A DNA stretch of 29,113 bases from Deltaproteobacteria bacterium (GCA_024277485.1 JAJRVA010000032.1:1-29113); one strand, 5' to 3'. Counted from the first letter of the stretch, positions 1-10,777 are shown. The notes: a model not told the origin generated them from the sequence alone. Numbers and translations are program-made.

Positions 1-2644
<2,644 letters not shown>

Positions 2645-2778
2645 TCCGCGGGCCGGGCAAACACCATGCAGGGCAGGGCCGGACACACCTCTTGCAGCAG
2701 AAGGCCGGCCTCTTCGCAGCTGAGAAAGCGGCTCACAGGGAAAGGTCCGGGCTCAAAGAACCCGGTTCCAACAACAGA

Positions 2779-3492
2779 ATGAAATCTTTCCTGGACGCCT
2801 GCAAAGACCTTGTCTTTCCTGCCTGTTGCCTCGCATGCGAGAAGCGGCTGCCGGTAACCCGGCTGCCTCTTTTCTGTGATGACTGCCTGTCGCAAGTACC
2901 CTTTATCGACTCCCCATACTGCACATGCTGCGGGCTCCCTTTTCAAGGCGGACAGGACCATCTCTGCAGCCAGTGCCACCTCAAGCCCTATTCCTTTCAC
3001 CTTGCCAGGGCCGCTGTTCTCTACAGGGAACCTGTCTCCCCTCTTGTCAGCAGCCTCAAATTCCACGGACAGCTGACAGGTCTCCCGACCCTGGCCGCCC
3101 TGGCAAGAAGCTCAAACGGATTCAGGGACCTGTCCGAGCCGGAAATCATTCTCCCTGTGCCGCTTCATGACCGGAGACTGAGAGAAAGGGGATTCAATCA
3201 GGCGGCTGCGCTCGCCCACACCATTTTCAAAAAGAGCAAAAGAAAAATTATCCCGACACTTCTGGTGCGAAACCGGGCAACCACCCCCCAGACCGGATTG
3301 AACGGCAGGCTGAGGCGCAAAAACCTTTTTGGTGCTTTTTCGATTAAACAGCCAAAAATGGTCCAAGGAAAAAGAATATTGCTCGTAGATGACGTCTTTA
3401 CGACCGGCAGCACGGCCAATGAATGCGCCCGGACACTCAAGAAACACGGTGCGGAACAGGTCGAAGTCTTCACTCTCTGCCGGGCGCTCTGA
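2779..3492 (+). CDS. comF: ComF family phosphoribosyltransferase-like protein
   Basis: A 237-aa ComF/GntX-type protein. The N-terminal third holds four Cys pairs in a zinc-ribbon pattern (CLAC, CDDC, CTCC, CSQC). Next come the conserved RERGFNQA segment and a C-terminal type I phosphoribosyltransferase domain with the PRPP loop VDDVFTTGST near residue 205. In naturally competent bacteria ComF helps bring single-stranded DNA into the cytoplasm; elsewhere its substrate is unknown. I chose ATG 2779 because the Cys-rich domain begins right after it. A TTG at 2692 would add 29 low-complexity residues. The ribosome site in front of 2779 is weak, so the start is less certain than the gene. It follows idh on the same strand and may be co-transcribed with it. 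Confidence 0.88.
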   Translation: MKSFLDACKDLVFPACCLACEKRLPVTRLPLFCDDCLSQVPFIDSPYCTCCGLPFQGGQDHLCSQCHLKPYSFHLARAAVLYREPVSPLVSSLKFHGQLTGLPTLAALARSSNGFRDLSEPEIILPVPLHDRRLRERGFNQAAALAHTIFKKSKRKIIPTLLVRNRATTPQTGLNGRLRRKNLFGAFSIKQPKMVQGKRILLVDDVFTTGSTANECARTLKKHGAEQVEVFTLCRAL

Positions 3493-3543
3493 CCCGGAAA
3501 CAGGTCATCTGTCAACAGGAATAATTCCCCATAACGAAAAACA

Positions 3544-3902
3544 TATAACCTACTGTTATAAAAGATAAATAATATATTTTTACCCTGTTTGGGCCAGGCC
3601 ACATTGTGGTGCTCTCATTTCCGGATGCTCAAAACAGTGCAGAATCTTTTTCAAAAAACCCCGCCGTGTAAAGATGCGGTATATCAAGACCTTAATGCAC
3701 TCCCCGTTCAAAAAAGACAAAAATCAAGATTTGATGAGCATTGTCCAGGAATATCGAGATACGCGGAGTTATATTTTGTTGACAACTTGTGGATAACGTG
3801 TTGTCGTTTCAGTAACGACCCGATTACACGTACAATTTTGATTGAAGCCGGAAAAACCTGTTATTGTGGGATGATGCCCGCGCAACACAGTATAACCTAC
3901 TG
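3544..3902 (+). repeat. 12-bp direct repeat TATAACCTACTG, two copies
   Basis: TATAACCTACTG occurs at 3544-3555 and again at 3891-3902, 347 bp apart, both on the plus strand. The first copy is also the left part of an inverted repeat, TATAAC (3544-3549) with GTTATA (3555-3560). The two copies bracket the DnaA box and three of the four AWATCRAGAY motifs. Confidence 0.6.
3788..3796 (-). promoter_or_regulatory. Consensus DnaA box
   Basis: TGTGGATAA on the plus strand is TTATCCACA on the minus strand, the perfect high-affinity DnaA box. It is framed by GACAAC (3781-3786) and GTTGTC (3800-3805), an inverted repeat centred close to the box. Confidence 0.75.
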
Positions 3903-3970
3903 AATCAGCTTGAAAAATTCTGCGGTACCTGTCAACCGCAATGTGCAATTCAAATCAGCCTAAATCGATT

Positions 3971-3999
3971 TTGACCCTGCCGCTTTTTTGCGATATCAA
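3971..3999 (+). promoter_or_regulatory. Candidate dnaA promoter
   Basis: TTGACC (3971-3976), 17-bp spacer, TATCAA (3994-3999). An alternative is TTGACC (4061-4066), 16-bp spacer, TGAAAT (4083-4088), closer to the gene. Both have weak -10 elements, so I cannot choose between them. Confidence 0.3.
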
Positions 4000-4113
4000 G
4001 ACACCATCATTGAGATTGCTTTCACTGACAGCTGCTCAACTCGACTCCCCGGGCAGGACTTTGACCGTGAAAGAAACCAACCTGAAATCTTCAGCTTCAC
4101 AAAGGAATGACGC

Positions 4114-5442
4114 ATGCTCTGGGAAACGGTCAGGGAATCTTTGCAGCACACACTCTCTGAGAGCGAATACAGCCTGTGGATCAAACCTCTTGCCTGTCAG
4201 CGGGATGATGAAGAGGGTGTCGAGCTTGCAGGACCGGATCGATTTTTCTGTTCATGGGTCAGGGACCGGTATCTGGACCTCATTTCCGAAAAATTTCAGG
4301 AACTGGGTAACGGCGGCAACCGGAAAATAACTCTCACGGTGGCTGCACACCCTGCCCTGCAGATAGACTGCCGTACCTCCGGACAACTGCGACTGCCGGG
4401 TGTTCATGACAGGCAGGCAAAAATCCGCTCCCTGCACCCGGGCTACACCTTTGATCAGTTCATGATCGGCCAGTCAAACGTCCTGGCCAGGTCTGCCTGC
4501 CGCGCCCTTGCCAGGGGAGAGAAGACATTCGGCAACTTTCTGTTTATCAACAGTTCCACCGGGCTTGGCAAGAGCCATCTCACCCAGGCGGTTGTTCACT
4601 CGGTCATGAAGGAATCACCGTCAACCATGCTTCACTACCTGACCGCCCAGCAGTTTTCCGCTGAAATGGTGAACGGCATCCGCAATAAAACCATGGACCG
4701 GTTCTCGAAAAAATTTGTCCAGAACTGCGACATGCTGCTCGTTGAAGACGTCCACACCCTGATCGGCAAGAACAAGACCCAGGATGAACTCAACACGGTG
4801 CTGGACTATCTCATCAAGTCGGGCAAGCGGGTTATCCTGACTGCGGCTGTCGCGCCTGGAAAGCTTGACGGTATTGATGAGGATTTCAGGTCCAGGATGA
4901 CCTCCGGGCTGATTACCAGAATTGACGCGCCTGATTACGCCACCCGGGTCAATATTATCCGGCACAAGGCAAGTGCGAACAATCTCGCCCTGGATGATTC
5001 CTTAATCGACCTCCTGGCTCAACATCTGTGCGGAGATATCCGGAAAATTGAAAGTGCCGTTATCGGGATAAAGGCGAAATCCTGCCTGCTCGACACCATG
5101 CCAGACAAGGTGATGATCATGGAAGTTCTCCGGGAAATAGTAGGCACCCAGGCGAAACTGGACGGCGAAACCATCCGCACCTTTATCAGCGGCCAGTTCA
5201 AAATCAGCGTGGATGAACTGCAATCACGGTCGCGGAAACGCTCCGTCGCCTTCCCGCGCCAGGTAGCCATGTACATGACCAGGAAATTCACGGACCAGTC
5301 CCTTGCCGACATCGGGGACCTGTACAACCGGGACCATTCAACCGTCCTCCATGCCATCAAGGTCATCACCAGGGACATGTCCAGCAAAACAGCTGTCCGT
5401 GAACAGATCGACCTCCTCTGCCGGATGCTAAAAAAGAACTGA
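4114..5442 (+). CDS. dnaA: Chromosomal replication initiator protein DnaA (divergent ATPase motifs)
   Basis: A 442-aa protein with the full DnaA architecture: domain I at the N-terminus (motif SEYSLWIKPL), a short linker, an AAA+ domain and a C-terminal DNA-binding domain. The DNA-binding helix-turn-helix is well kept (RSRKRS, PRQVAMY, then RDHSTVLHA), with one residue fewer before RDH than in E. coli. The ATPase motifs differ from the usual ones: the P-loop is SSTGLGKS where GGTGLGKT is normal, Walker B is LLVED where LLIDD is normal, and sensor I is LTAAVAP where LTSDRYP is normal. The Arg in FRSRM and the sensor II Arg in DIRKIE are kept. AAGGA lies 7 nt before ATG 4114. It probably opens origin DNA, but the altered P-loop makes its nucleotide cycle uncertain. 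Confidence 0.93.
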   Translation: MLWETVRESLQHTLSESEYSLWIKPLACQRDDEEGVELAGPDRFFCSWVRDRYLDLISEKFQELGNGGNRKITLTVAAHPALQIDCRTSGQLRLPGVHDRQAKIRSLHPGYTFDQFMIGQSNVLARSACRALARGEKTFGNFLFINSSTGLGKSHLTQAVVHSVMKESPSTMLHYLTAQQFSAEMVNGIRNKTMDRFSKKFVQNCDMLLVEDVHTLIGKNKTQDELNTVLDYLIKSGKRVILTAAVAPGKLDGIDEDFRSRMTSGLITRIDAPDYATRVNIIRHKASANNLALDDSLIDLLAQHLCGDIRKIESAVIGIKAKSCLLDTMPDKVMIMEVLREIVGTQAKLDGETIRTFISGQFKISVDELQSRSRKRSVAFPRQVAMYMTRKFTDQSLADIGDLYNRDHSTVLHAIKVITRDMSSKTAVREQIDLLCRMLKKN

Positions 5443-5490
5443 CCTCTTCAGGCTGCAGACCATCAGGGGAGATTTTTTCCGGCAGCCTCA

Positions 5491-5521
5491 CACCCTTCAG
5501 TCTTCACCCTTCAGCCTTCAG
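5491..5521. repeat. Short CTTCAG-type tandem repeat
   Basis: CACCCTTCAG occurs at 5491-5500 and 5505-5514, followed by a partial CCTTCAG at 5515-5521. It fills the gap between the convergent dnaA and hemG genes and stops just before the hemG stop codon. It looks like slippage-type microrepeat DNA; no function is evident. Confidence 0.6.
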
Positions 5522-5522
5522 C

Positions 5523-6935
5523 CTAAAAATACACCCCTTTCACTTCCGCCTCGCCGCCCCTGCCGCCGGCATCGTGCAGGATACTGTCTGCCGCCTTCCA
5601 TGCCTCTTTGGTCATATCGTTGATCCCGATACCGTTCCATCCGAAACCACAGATATGGAGCCCGCGGTGCCGGTCCTGGATCCTGTCCTTCCAGGCCAGC
5701 AGATCCGGGTACCCTTCCTCAAGCTGGGGAATACCTGCCCGTGGCCGCATCACGCGGGAAAAACAGGGTCTTTCGGGCAGGTCAAGCAGCCCGGACACGT
5801 CCTCGAAGACACGGTCTACCATCTCCGCATCGTCAATCTCCAGCCGCTCAGGGTGCCGGCGGCCCCCGACCAGGACTTCGACCAGGACATGCCCGCGAGG
5901 AGCCCGGCCCGGAAACATGTGGGATGAAAACAGGGTGCCGAGGGCAAAGCGGTTTTCCCTTTCAGGGGCCAGGTAACCGAAACCGAACGGTATCTTGACC
6001 TGGTCGGTAAAGCCAAGGGCAACGGTTGCGATACGGGCTTCCGGCACAGAGGACATGGGCGGCGTGCCTGTCTCCCCGGTCCTGCCCAGCAGGGCAAGGC
6101 TGTGGTTGACCGGCAGGGCCAGAACAAGATGGCGGCATTGGATACCCTGCTGCCCTGTCTCAACCTCCCAGCCATTCTCCACAGGGTGTATCCGGTCGAC
6201 CTCTGCCCGGCACATCAGCTCCCCGACCGGGGCAAAATTTCCGGCAAGGGCCCGGGGCAGGGCCGCCATACCGGCCTTGAAACTTGTCATTGCCGGCAGG
6301 GACGGACCCTCCTGCCCTTCTTTTTTCTTCTTTTCCTTCATTTTCTCGAGGAGGCTGCGGATTACCGAGCCCTTGTCCATCTCCAGCTTCCGGATCCCGG
6401 GCATGACCGCATCGATCTTCAGCCTGTCGATATCCCCGGCATAGGTGCCGGTAAACACGGCATCGGCAAAGGGGAGCAGCGCTTTGCCGAAGCGATACTC
6501 GATCCAGGCGGACACACTGGGTTCGCCGGCAAGCGGTTTTTTCCAGATATCCGCCAGCACCCTCAACTTGGCGAAAAACGGCACAAGGTCGGAAAAAAGT
6601 ATCTTTTTGGGGTTCTGCGGGATCAGGTTCAGCCTGCCGCCCAGACAGATATAGCGGACAAATTTACCCAGGGGCGCCTTTTCGACCTCGTTTTCCAGAC
6701 CGGCCAGCTGTATGAGGGTCCGGCTTTCCTTGCAATTATCCAGAAAACCGTGCGCGCCCCATTCTGCCAGATACCCGTCCTCACTGTGGGTGAGAATAGC
6801 CCCACCGGGCCGTTCACTTTTTTCCAGGACACACAGGGACAGGTCCGGCTGCCTGTTTTTCAGAAAATTTGCCGCACTCAGCCCGGACAGACCAGCACCA
6901 ACTATCACCACATCAACCTGCTTTTTCATCATCAC
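5523..6935 (-). CDS. hemG: FAD-dependent porphyrinogen oxidase (HemG/HemY family)
   Basis: Flavin enzyme of late haem synthesis that oxidises protoporphyrinogen IX (or, in some lineages, coproporphyrinogen III) to the porphyrin. The 470-aa length is typical. The dinucleotide-binding G13-x-G15-x-x-G18 lies at the N-terminus, followed by LEKSERPGG. The C-terminal FAD segment ICGFGWNGIGIND is also typical. A Lys/Glu-rich loop lies near residue 200. AAGGAG at 6945-6950 is 9 nt before GTG 6935, so I chose that start over the adjacent ATGs at 6932 and 6929. The gene diverges from htpG and is far from the other haem genes in the window (hemC and cobA/hemD, 20.8-23.3 kb). Which porphyrinogen it uses cannot be told from sequence alone. 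Confidence 0.9.
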   Translation of the reverse strand: MMMKKQVDVVIVGAGLSGLSAANFLKNRQPDLSLCVLEKSERPGGAILTHSEDGYLAEWGAHGFLDNCKESRTLIQLAGLENEVEKAPLGKFVRYICLGGRLNLIPQNPKKILFSDLVPFFAKLRVLADIWKKPLAGEPSVSAWIEYRFGKALLPFADAVFTGTYAGDIDRLKIDAVMPGIRKLEMDKGSVIRSLLEKMKEKKKKEGQEGPSLPAMTSFKAGMAALPRALAGNFAPVGELMCRAEVDRIHPVENGWEVETGQQGIQCRHLVLALPVNHSLALLGRTGETGTPPMSSVPEARIATVALGFTDQVKIPFGFGYLAPERENRFALGTLFSSHMFPGRAPRGHVLVEVLVGGRRHPERLEIDDAEMVDRVFEDVSGLLDLPERPCFSRVMRPRAGIPQLEEGYPDLLAWKDRIQDRHRGLHICGFGWNGIGINDMTKEAWKAADSILHDAGGRGGEAEVKGVYF

Positions 6936-6973
6936 TTTTCAAGACTCCTTCATGTAGCGGCAATACAGGAAAA

Positions 6974-7026
6974 AACAGCTGTTCATACCTGCTTGACAGC
7001 GTGGCAATCATGCTTACTATATTGCC
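6974..7026. promoter_or_regulatory. Promoter and possible operators between hemG and htpG
   Basis: On the plus strand TTGACA (6993-6998), 16-bp spacer, TACTAT (7015-7020) is a good sigma-70 promoter for htpG. The -10 is enclosed by the inverted repeat GGCAAT (7003-7008) and ATTGCC (7021-7026). A perfect palindrome AACAGCTGTT (6974-6983) lies just upstream of the -35; the same palindrome occurs in the other divergent promoter region at 12667-12676. I see neither a CIRCE element nor a sigma-32 promoter. Confidence 0.45.
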
Positions 7027-7081
7027 GGATTCTCAACATACCTGATATCTTTATCTTGAACCATAATAAAGAGGATGTACC

Positions 7082-8962
7082 ATGACTGAAAAAACAGAAA
7101 CGCGTGAATTTCAGGCGGAGACAAAAAAAGTCCTTGATATTGTCATCAACTCTCTCTACACGGAGCGTGATATTTTTGTCCGGGAACTGGTCTCAAACGC
7201 GGCCGATGCCCTGGAAAAATACCGGCACCAGAGCCTGGTTGAGAAGGCGGAGTTTGACGCGCATGTTCCCCTGGAAATCACCATTGACTGCGATGACAAG
7301 AATCATACCCTGACCATCACCGATACCGGCATAGGCATGACCCGGGAGGAGCTGGAAAAAAACCTGGGCACCATTGCCCACTCCGGCTCGGACCACTTCT
7401 GGGACCAGTTAGCTGAAGCGGCGAAAAAGGATGTCAGCCTGATCGGCCAGTTCGGCGTCGGCTTTTACTCCGCCTTCATGGGAGCGGAAAAAGTCCGCGT
7501 CCAGAGCCGCTCCTGGGACGGCAGTGAAGGCCACGAGTGGGAATCCGACGGCAGCGGCACCTACACGATCAAACCCTGCGAAGGGCTGCACCGGGGCACC
7601 AGGATCATTCTTTCCCTGAAAGAAGAGGCCCATGAATACGCGACCAAGTTCACCATTGAAAGGATAATCAAGCAGTATTCCTCCTTTGTTCCTTTTCCCA
7701 TCATCGTGGAAGGCAAGAAGGTGAATACGGTACAGGCCATCTGGACCCGTTCAAAAAATGAGATCACGGACGAGGAGTATACGGAATTTTACAAGTATGT
7801 CGGCAACGCGGTCGATGAGCCCCGCTACAGGATCCATTTTTCCGCCGACGCCCCCCTGGCGATCAACGCGCTGCTGTATGTTCCCCAGGAAAATATCGAG
7901 GTCCTGGGCATGGGGCGCATGCAGCCCGGGGTCAACCTGTACTGCCGCAAAATACTCATTGACCAGCACAGCGAAAACATCCTTCCCGAGTGGCTCCGCT
8001 TTCTCAAGGGGGTGGTGGATTCGGAAGACCTGCCGCTGAACATATCACGCCAGGCCCTGCAGGACAACGCCCTGGTCTACAAGCTGCGCAAGGTGATAAC
8101 CAAGCGCTTCCTCAAGTTCCTCAAGGAGGAGGCGAATAAAGATCCTGAAAAATACAACGAATTCTGGAAAACATTCGGCATTTTCATCAAGGAAGGCATC
8201 ACGACCGACTTTGAATACCGGGACAGCCTGGGAGACCTGCTCCGTTTTCAGTCGTCGAAGAGCAAGGAGGGAGAACTCATCTCCCTGGCTGATTACGTCA
8301 AGCGCATGAAAGAGGGGCAGGACAAGATCTACTACATCAACGGCCCCAGCCGCCAGGCCCTTGAAGCCGGGCCCTACACGGAGATGTTCCGCCAGAAGGA
8401 CATTGAAATTCTCTTTACCCTCGAGCCCATAGATGACTTTGTGCTGAACCACCTGGGCACGTATGACGACAAGAAGCTGGTTTCGGCAGACCGGGCTGAC
8501 CTGAGACTGCCCGAGACAACCACGGATGACGACCAGCCTCAAGATGACGCGAAACAGGAGGAATCCCTCGTCAAAGAGCAGGTTGACGCGCTCTGCACAT
8601 GGATGAAAGAGGTGCTGGGAGACAGGATAAACGAGGTTGTCGTGTCACATCGGCTCGTTGACAGCCCGGCCATGATCGTCAACGCGGACGGCCTCATGAC
8701 CTCTTCCATGGAGCGGGTCCTGCAGGCGACCTCGCAGGAGGAATCCCCGGCCATGGCCGGCAGGAAGAACATGGAGATCAACCCTGCCAGTCCGCTGATA
8801 AAGAAGCTGTCCGACCTGCGTGATTCAGAACAGGATTTTGCCAGGGACGTAACCAGGCAGATCTTTGACAATGCCATGATCCAGGCCGGTCTCCTTGTTG
8901 ACTCCCAGGAAATGGTCAGCCGGAATTACAGGATACTTGAAAGGATGGCTGCCGATAACTGA
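7082..8962 (+). CDS. htpG: Hsp90-family molecular chaperone HtpG
   Basis: Cytosolic ATP-dependent chaperone of 626 aa, the normal length for bacterial HtpG. The GHKL ATPase motifs are intact: RELVSNAADALEK, DTGIGM and GQFGVGFYSAF in the first 140 residues. The middle domain carries the catalytic-loop segment LPLNISRQALQDN. An acidic Asp/Gln-rich linker (around residues 480-500) separates it from the C-terminal dimerisation domain. GAGGA sits 6 nt before ATG 7082. The gene is monocistronic in appearance, with its own promoter and 128 nt to the next gene, and diverges from hemG. Confidence 0.97.
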   Translation: MTEKTETREFQAETKKVLDIVINSLYTERDIFVRELVSNAADALEKYRHQSLVEKAEFDAHVPLEITIDCDDKNHTLTITDTGIGMTREELEKNLGTIAHSGSDHFWDQLAEAAKKDVSLIGQFGVGFYSAFMGAEKVRVQSRSWDGSEGHEWESDGSGTYTIKPCEGLHRGTRIILSLKEEAHEYATKFTIERIIKQYSSFVPFPIIVEGKKVNTVQAIWTRSKNEITDEEYTEFYKYVGNAVDEPRYRIHFSADAPLAINALLYVPQENIEVLGMGRMQPGVNLYCRKILIDQHSENILPEWLRFLKGVVDSEDLPLNISRQALQDNALVYKLRKVITKRFLKFLKEEANKDPEKYNEFWKTFGIFIKEGITTDFEYRDSLGDLLRFQSSKSKEGELISLADYVKRMKEGQDKIYYINGPSRQALEAGPYTEMFRQKDIEILFTLEPIDDFVLNHLGTYDDKKLVSADRADLRLPETTTDDDQPQDDAKQEESLVKEQVDALCTWMKEVLGDRINEVVVSHRLVDSPAMIVNADGLMTSSMERVLQATSQEESPAMAGRKNMEINPASPLIKKLSDLRDSEQDFARDVTRQIFDNAMIQAGLLVDSQEMVSRNYRILERMAADN

Positions 8963-9025
8963 CAGCCGGCAGCGTGTATGGAGCGGCCTTGGATGGCAGT
9001 CCTCCGGCAAGAGATGTCAATTGCC

Positions 9026-9054
9026 TTGAAAAAAAAGGCTGTTCACGATATAGG
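9026..9054 (+). promoter_or_regulatory. Candidate promoter for the lipoprotein-pcm-yqaA operon
   Basis: TTGAAA (9026-9031), 17-bp spacer, TATAGG (9049-9054), 36 nt before the lipoprotein start. -35 matches 5 of 6, -10 matches 4 of 6. Confidence 0.4.
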
Positions 9055-9090
9055 AACACAATCCATCTCCGGAAAAACCCAGGAGGAAAT

Positions 9091-9468
9091 ATGTATCAAC
9101 GCCTCATCATCGCTGTCTCGACCCTGTTGCTGCTGGCAGGCTGTTACTCCAAGCCGGTGCGCCACCTGGCATCTGATGCCGGCCTGATCAAGGCCGGCGC
9201 GTCAACTCGTCAGGATGTCCTGCGTTACTTAGGGGAACCCAACGGGCACCGGACCGTTGCTCCGGGGGTGGAGGAACTGGTCTATTTTGAGGACAGGCGC
9301 AACTTTCTCCAGCGGTCGCCGGTTCTCGGGTCATGGCTGGATGCGGAAGGATATGAAATGCTCATCATCACGCTTACCGGCGATCTGGTTACCGATGCAG
9401 AGTTCAGAACATTCCGCAAAAAAGACCGGGCATGGGCCGATGATTTTACCTGGAATGAAGTGAAGTGA
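9091..9468 (+). CDS. SmpA/OmlA (BamE-like) domain lipoprotein
   Basis: A 125-aa predicted lipoprotein. Residues 5-17 are a hydrophobic signal ending in the lipobox L-A-G-C with the lipidated Cys at position 18. The mature part has the BamE/SmpA-type pattern [18 protein letters not shown], in which a Gly-turn-helix leads into LGxP. BamE proteins belong to the outer-membrane beta-barrel assembly machine, but many small lipoproteins share this fold, so I do not name it bamE. AGGAGG is 4 nt before ATG 9091. A longer frame back to 8974 lacks a ribosome site and would bury the signal peptide. The stop overlaps the pcm start. Confidence 0.82.
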   Translation: MYQRLIIAVSTLLLLAGCYSKPVRHLASDAGLIKAGASTRQDVLRYLGEPNGHRTVAPGVEELVYFEDRRNFLQRSPVLGSWLDAEGYEMLIITLTGDLVTDAEFRTFRKKDRAWADDFTWNEVK

Positions 9469-10118
9469 CAGCAGCCTCTCACCTGGATATCCACCGGGAG
9501 CGGATGGTTGAGGAACAACTTATTCCCCGGGGCATCCACGACCATGCAACACTTGAAGCCATGCGGACTGTGCCGCGGCATCTCTTTGTGGATGATGCCA
9601 TGTACTCCAGCGCCTACGGCGATCATCCGCTGCCCATCGGCTCAGGCCAGACGATCTCCCAGCCATATATAGTCGCGCTCATGACCCAGGCTCTGCAGCT
9701 CAAGGGGGACGAACGGGTCCTGGAGATAGGAACCGGCTCCGGCTACCAGGCTGCCATCCTGTCGAGGATGTGCGAGCGGGTCTATACCATCGAACGTATC
9801 GATTCCCTGCTGGTTCGGGCCAGAAAAACCTTTGACAGACTCCATTATCATAATATCACCTCCAGAATCGACGACGGCACGACCGGCTGGCCGTCAGAGG
9901 CGCCCTTTGACGCCATAGTGGTAACGGCCGGCGGTCCGGAGGTTCCAGGCCCACTACTTGAACAGCTGGCTGATCCCGGCAGGATGGTCATTCCGGTCGG
10001 TGACCAGTATGTGCAGGAGCTCCAGCTCCTTGAAAAAGAGGACGGCAAGGTACATGTTCAGGTCATTGAGCAGGTCCGGTTTGTGAACCTGATAGGAACC
10101 CATGGCTGGGCCTGCTGA
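9465..10118 (+). CDS. pcm: Protein-L-isoaspartate O-methyltransferase
   Basis: Uses S-adenosylmethionine to methylate isoaspartyl residues in aged proteins so that they can return to Asp through a succinimide. The 217-aa product has the family signature [10 protein letters not shown] (residues 59-68) and SAM motif I EIGTGSGY (87-94). GTG 9465 overlaps the upstream lipoprotein stop by 4 nt (GTGA), indicating translational coupling. ATG at codon 14 is a possible shorter start. It is the second gene of a lipoprotein-pcm-yqaA operon, and its end overlaps yqaA by 17 nt. Confidence 0.94.
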   Translation: MTAASHLDIHRERMVEEQLIPRGIHDHATLEAMRTVPRHLFVDDAMYSSAYGDHPLPIGSGQTISQPYIVALMTQALQLKGDERVLEIGTGSGYQAAILSRMCERVYTIERIDSLLVRARKTFDRLHYHNITSRIDDGTTGWPSEAPFDAIVVTAGGPEVPGPLLEQLADPGRMVIPVGDQYVQELQLLEKEDGKVHVQVIEQVRFVNLIGTHGWAC

Positions 10119-10725
10119 AATCGGACTGGAAAAACGTCCCTCTTTTCTGCAGAGAATCTACCGCCGCTGCATGGAGTGGATACGGACGCCTGCCGGCATC
10201 TGGGTGCTGTTTTTTATAGCTGTTGCCGAGTCTTCCTTTTTTCCCATCCCACCGGATGTTTTTCTTATTGCCCTGTGCATAAGCGACCCGAAAAAGTCCT
10301 TCAAATACGCGACTGTCTGTTCCATGGGCTCCGTCATCGGGGGCATCATCGGGTACGGGCTGGGATACGGCTTCATGGATACCCTTGGTGTGATGATCCT
10401 GGACTGGTACGGACTGCATGAAAAGTACGCGGTAGTGCAGGACCTCTTCCAGCGCTACGATGCCTGGGCCGTGGGCGCTGCCGGGTTCACCCCCCTGCCG
10501 TACAAGCTTTTCACCATTTCCGCCGGGGCATTCAAGATAAATTTTGTTGTTTTCGTGCTTGTCTCGATTGCTGCCAGGTCGGCCCGCTTTTTTCTCGTTG
10601 CCGGGCTTATTTACAAATTCGGGGCCCAGGTTGAGGCCTTTATTTATAAGTATTTCAACCTGCTCACCATTCTCTTTCTCCTGCTTTTAATTGGTGGTTT
10701 TGTTATCATGAAAATGTTACTTTAG
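10102..10725 (+). CDS. YqaA-family (DedA/SNARE-associated) membrane protein
   Basis: A 207-aa integral inner-membrane protein of the YqaA branch of the DedA/VTT superfamily. Hydrophobic segments lie around residues 32-55, 68-95, 125-145, 150-175 and 185-205. Typical blocks are [16 protein letters not shown] near the first membrane segment and [17 protein letters not shown], the DedA-type re-entrant loop. Relatives are implicated in lipid scrambling or flipping and envelope homeostasis; the substrate here is unknown. ATG 10102 lies inside the last codons of pcm. It is the last gene of that operon. Confidence 0.85.
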   Translation: MAGPAEIGLEKRPSFLQRIYRRCMEWIRTPAGIWVLFFIAVAESSFFPIPPDVFLIALCISDPKKSFKYATVCSMGSVIGGIIGYGLGYGFMDTLGVMILDWYGLHEKYAVVQDLFQRYDAWAVGAAGFTPLPYKLFTISAGAFKINFVVFVLVSIAARSARFFLVAGLIYKFGAQVEAFIYKYFNLLTILFLLLLIGGFVIMKMLL

Positions 10726-10735
10726 ATGTATACAA

Positions 10736-10777
10736 ACAGGGTTGCTGGTGTCTTTTCCGTGCCGCGCGCAGCCCTGT
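10736..10777 (+). terminator. Possible hairpin after yqaA
   Basis: ACAGGGTTGC (10736-10745) pairs with GCAGCCCTGT (10768-10777) over 10 bp with one G-U pair. The loop is long (22 nt) and no clean T-run follows, so this is a weak terminator candidate. Confidence 0.25.

Larger units (their letters stand above)
3681..4002 (+). repeat. Four same-strand copies of AWATCRAGAY (iteron-like)
   Basis: Copies are ATATCAAGAC (3681-3690), AAATCAAGAT (3721-3730), ATATCGAGAT (3751-3760) and ATATCAAGAC (3993-4002). All read on the plus strand. The first three start 40 and 30 bp apart, whole helical turns, so they would present the same face of the DNA. The fourth overlaps the -10 region of the candidate dnaA promoter. 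They resemble protein-binding iterons; the binder is not known. Confidence 0.5.
3493..4113. other. AT-rich intergenic region upstream of dnaA, candidate replication origin
   Basis: A 621-bp gap without a credible gene, directly upstream of dnaA. It contains a very AT-rich block (about 3536-3582) suitable as an unwinding element, one perfect DnaA box (3788-3796), a palindrome CCACATTGTGG (3599-3609), four same-strand copies of AWATCRAGAY (3681-4002) and a 12-bp direct repeat (3544 and 3891). Origins often lie beside dnaA, which is the main reason for the call. Against it, only one consensus DnaA box is present where a bacterial origin usually has several. The region may therefore be the dnaA regulatory region only, or part of a split origin. 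Confidence 0.45.

Noticed and set aside
3941..4330. Small plus-strand frame overlapping the dnaA start
   Set aside because: Covers the candidate promoter and the beginning of dnaA in another frame; no ribosome site.
5450..5488. AGGCTGC/GCAGCCT inverted repeat as terminator between dnaA and hemG
   Set aside because: The loop is 25 nt and the T-run lies inside it, not after the stem.
5491..5521. CTTCAG repeats as a CRISPR or phase-variable element
   Set aside because: Units are about 7-14 bp without spacers, and the tract lies outside any reading frame it could switch.
6936..7081. CIRCE element or sigma-32 promoter for htpG
   Set aside because: Neither the CIRCE half-sites nor a CCCCAT-type -10 is present; CTTGAA at 7055-7060 has no partner.
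6102..7085. 327-codon open frame on the plus strand
   Set aside because: Antisense to hemG and its promoter; low-complexity translation with no motif.
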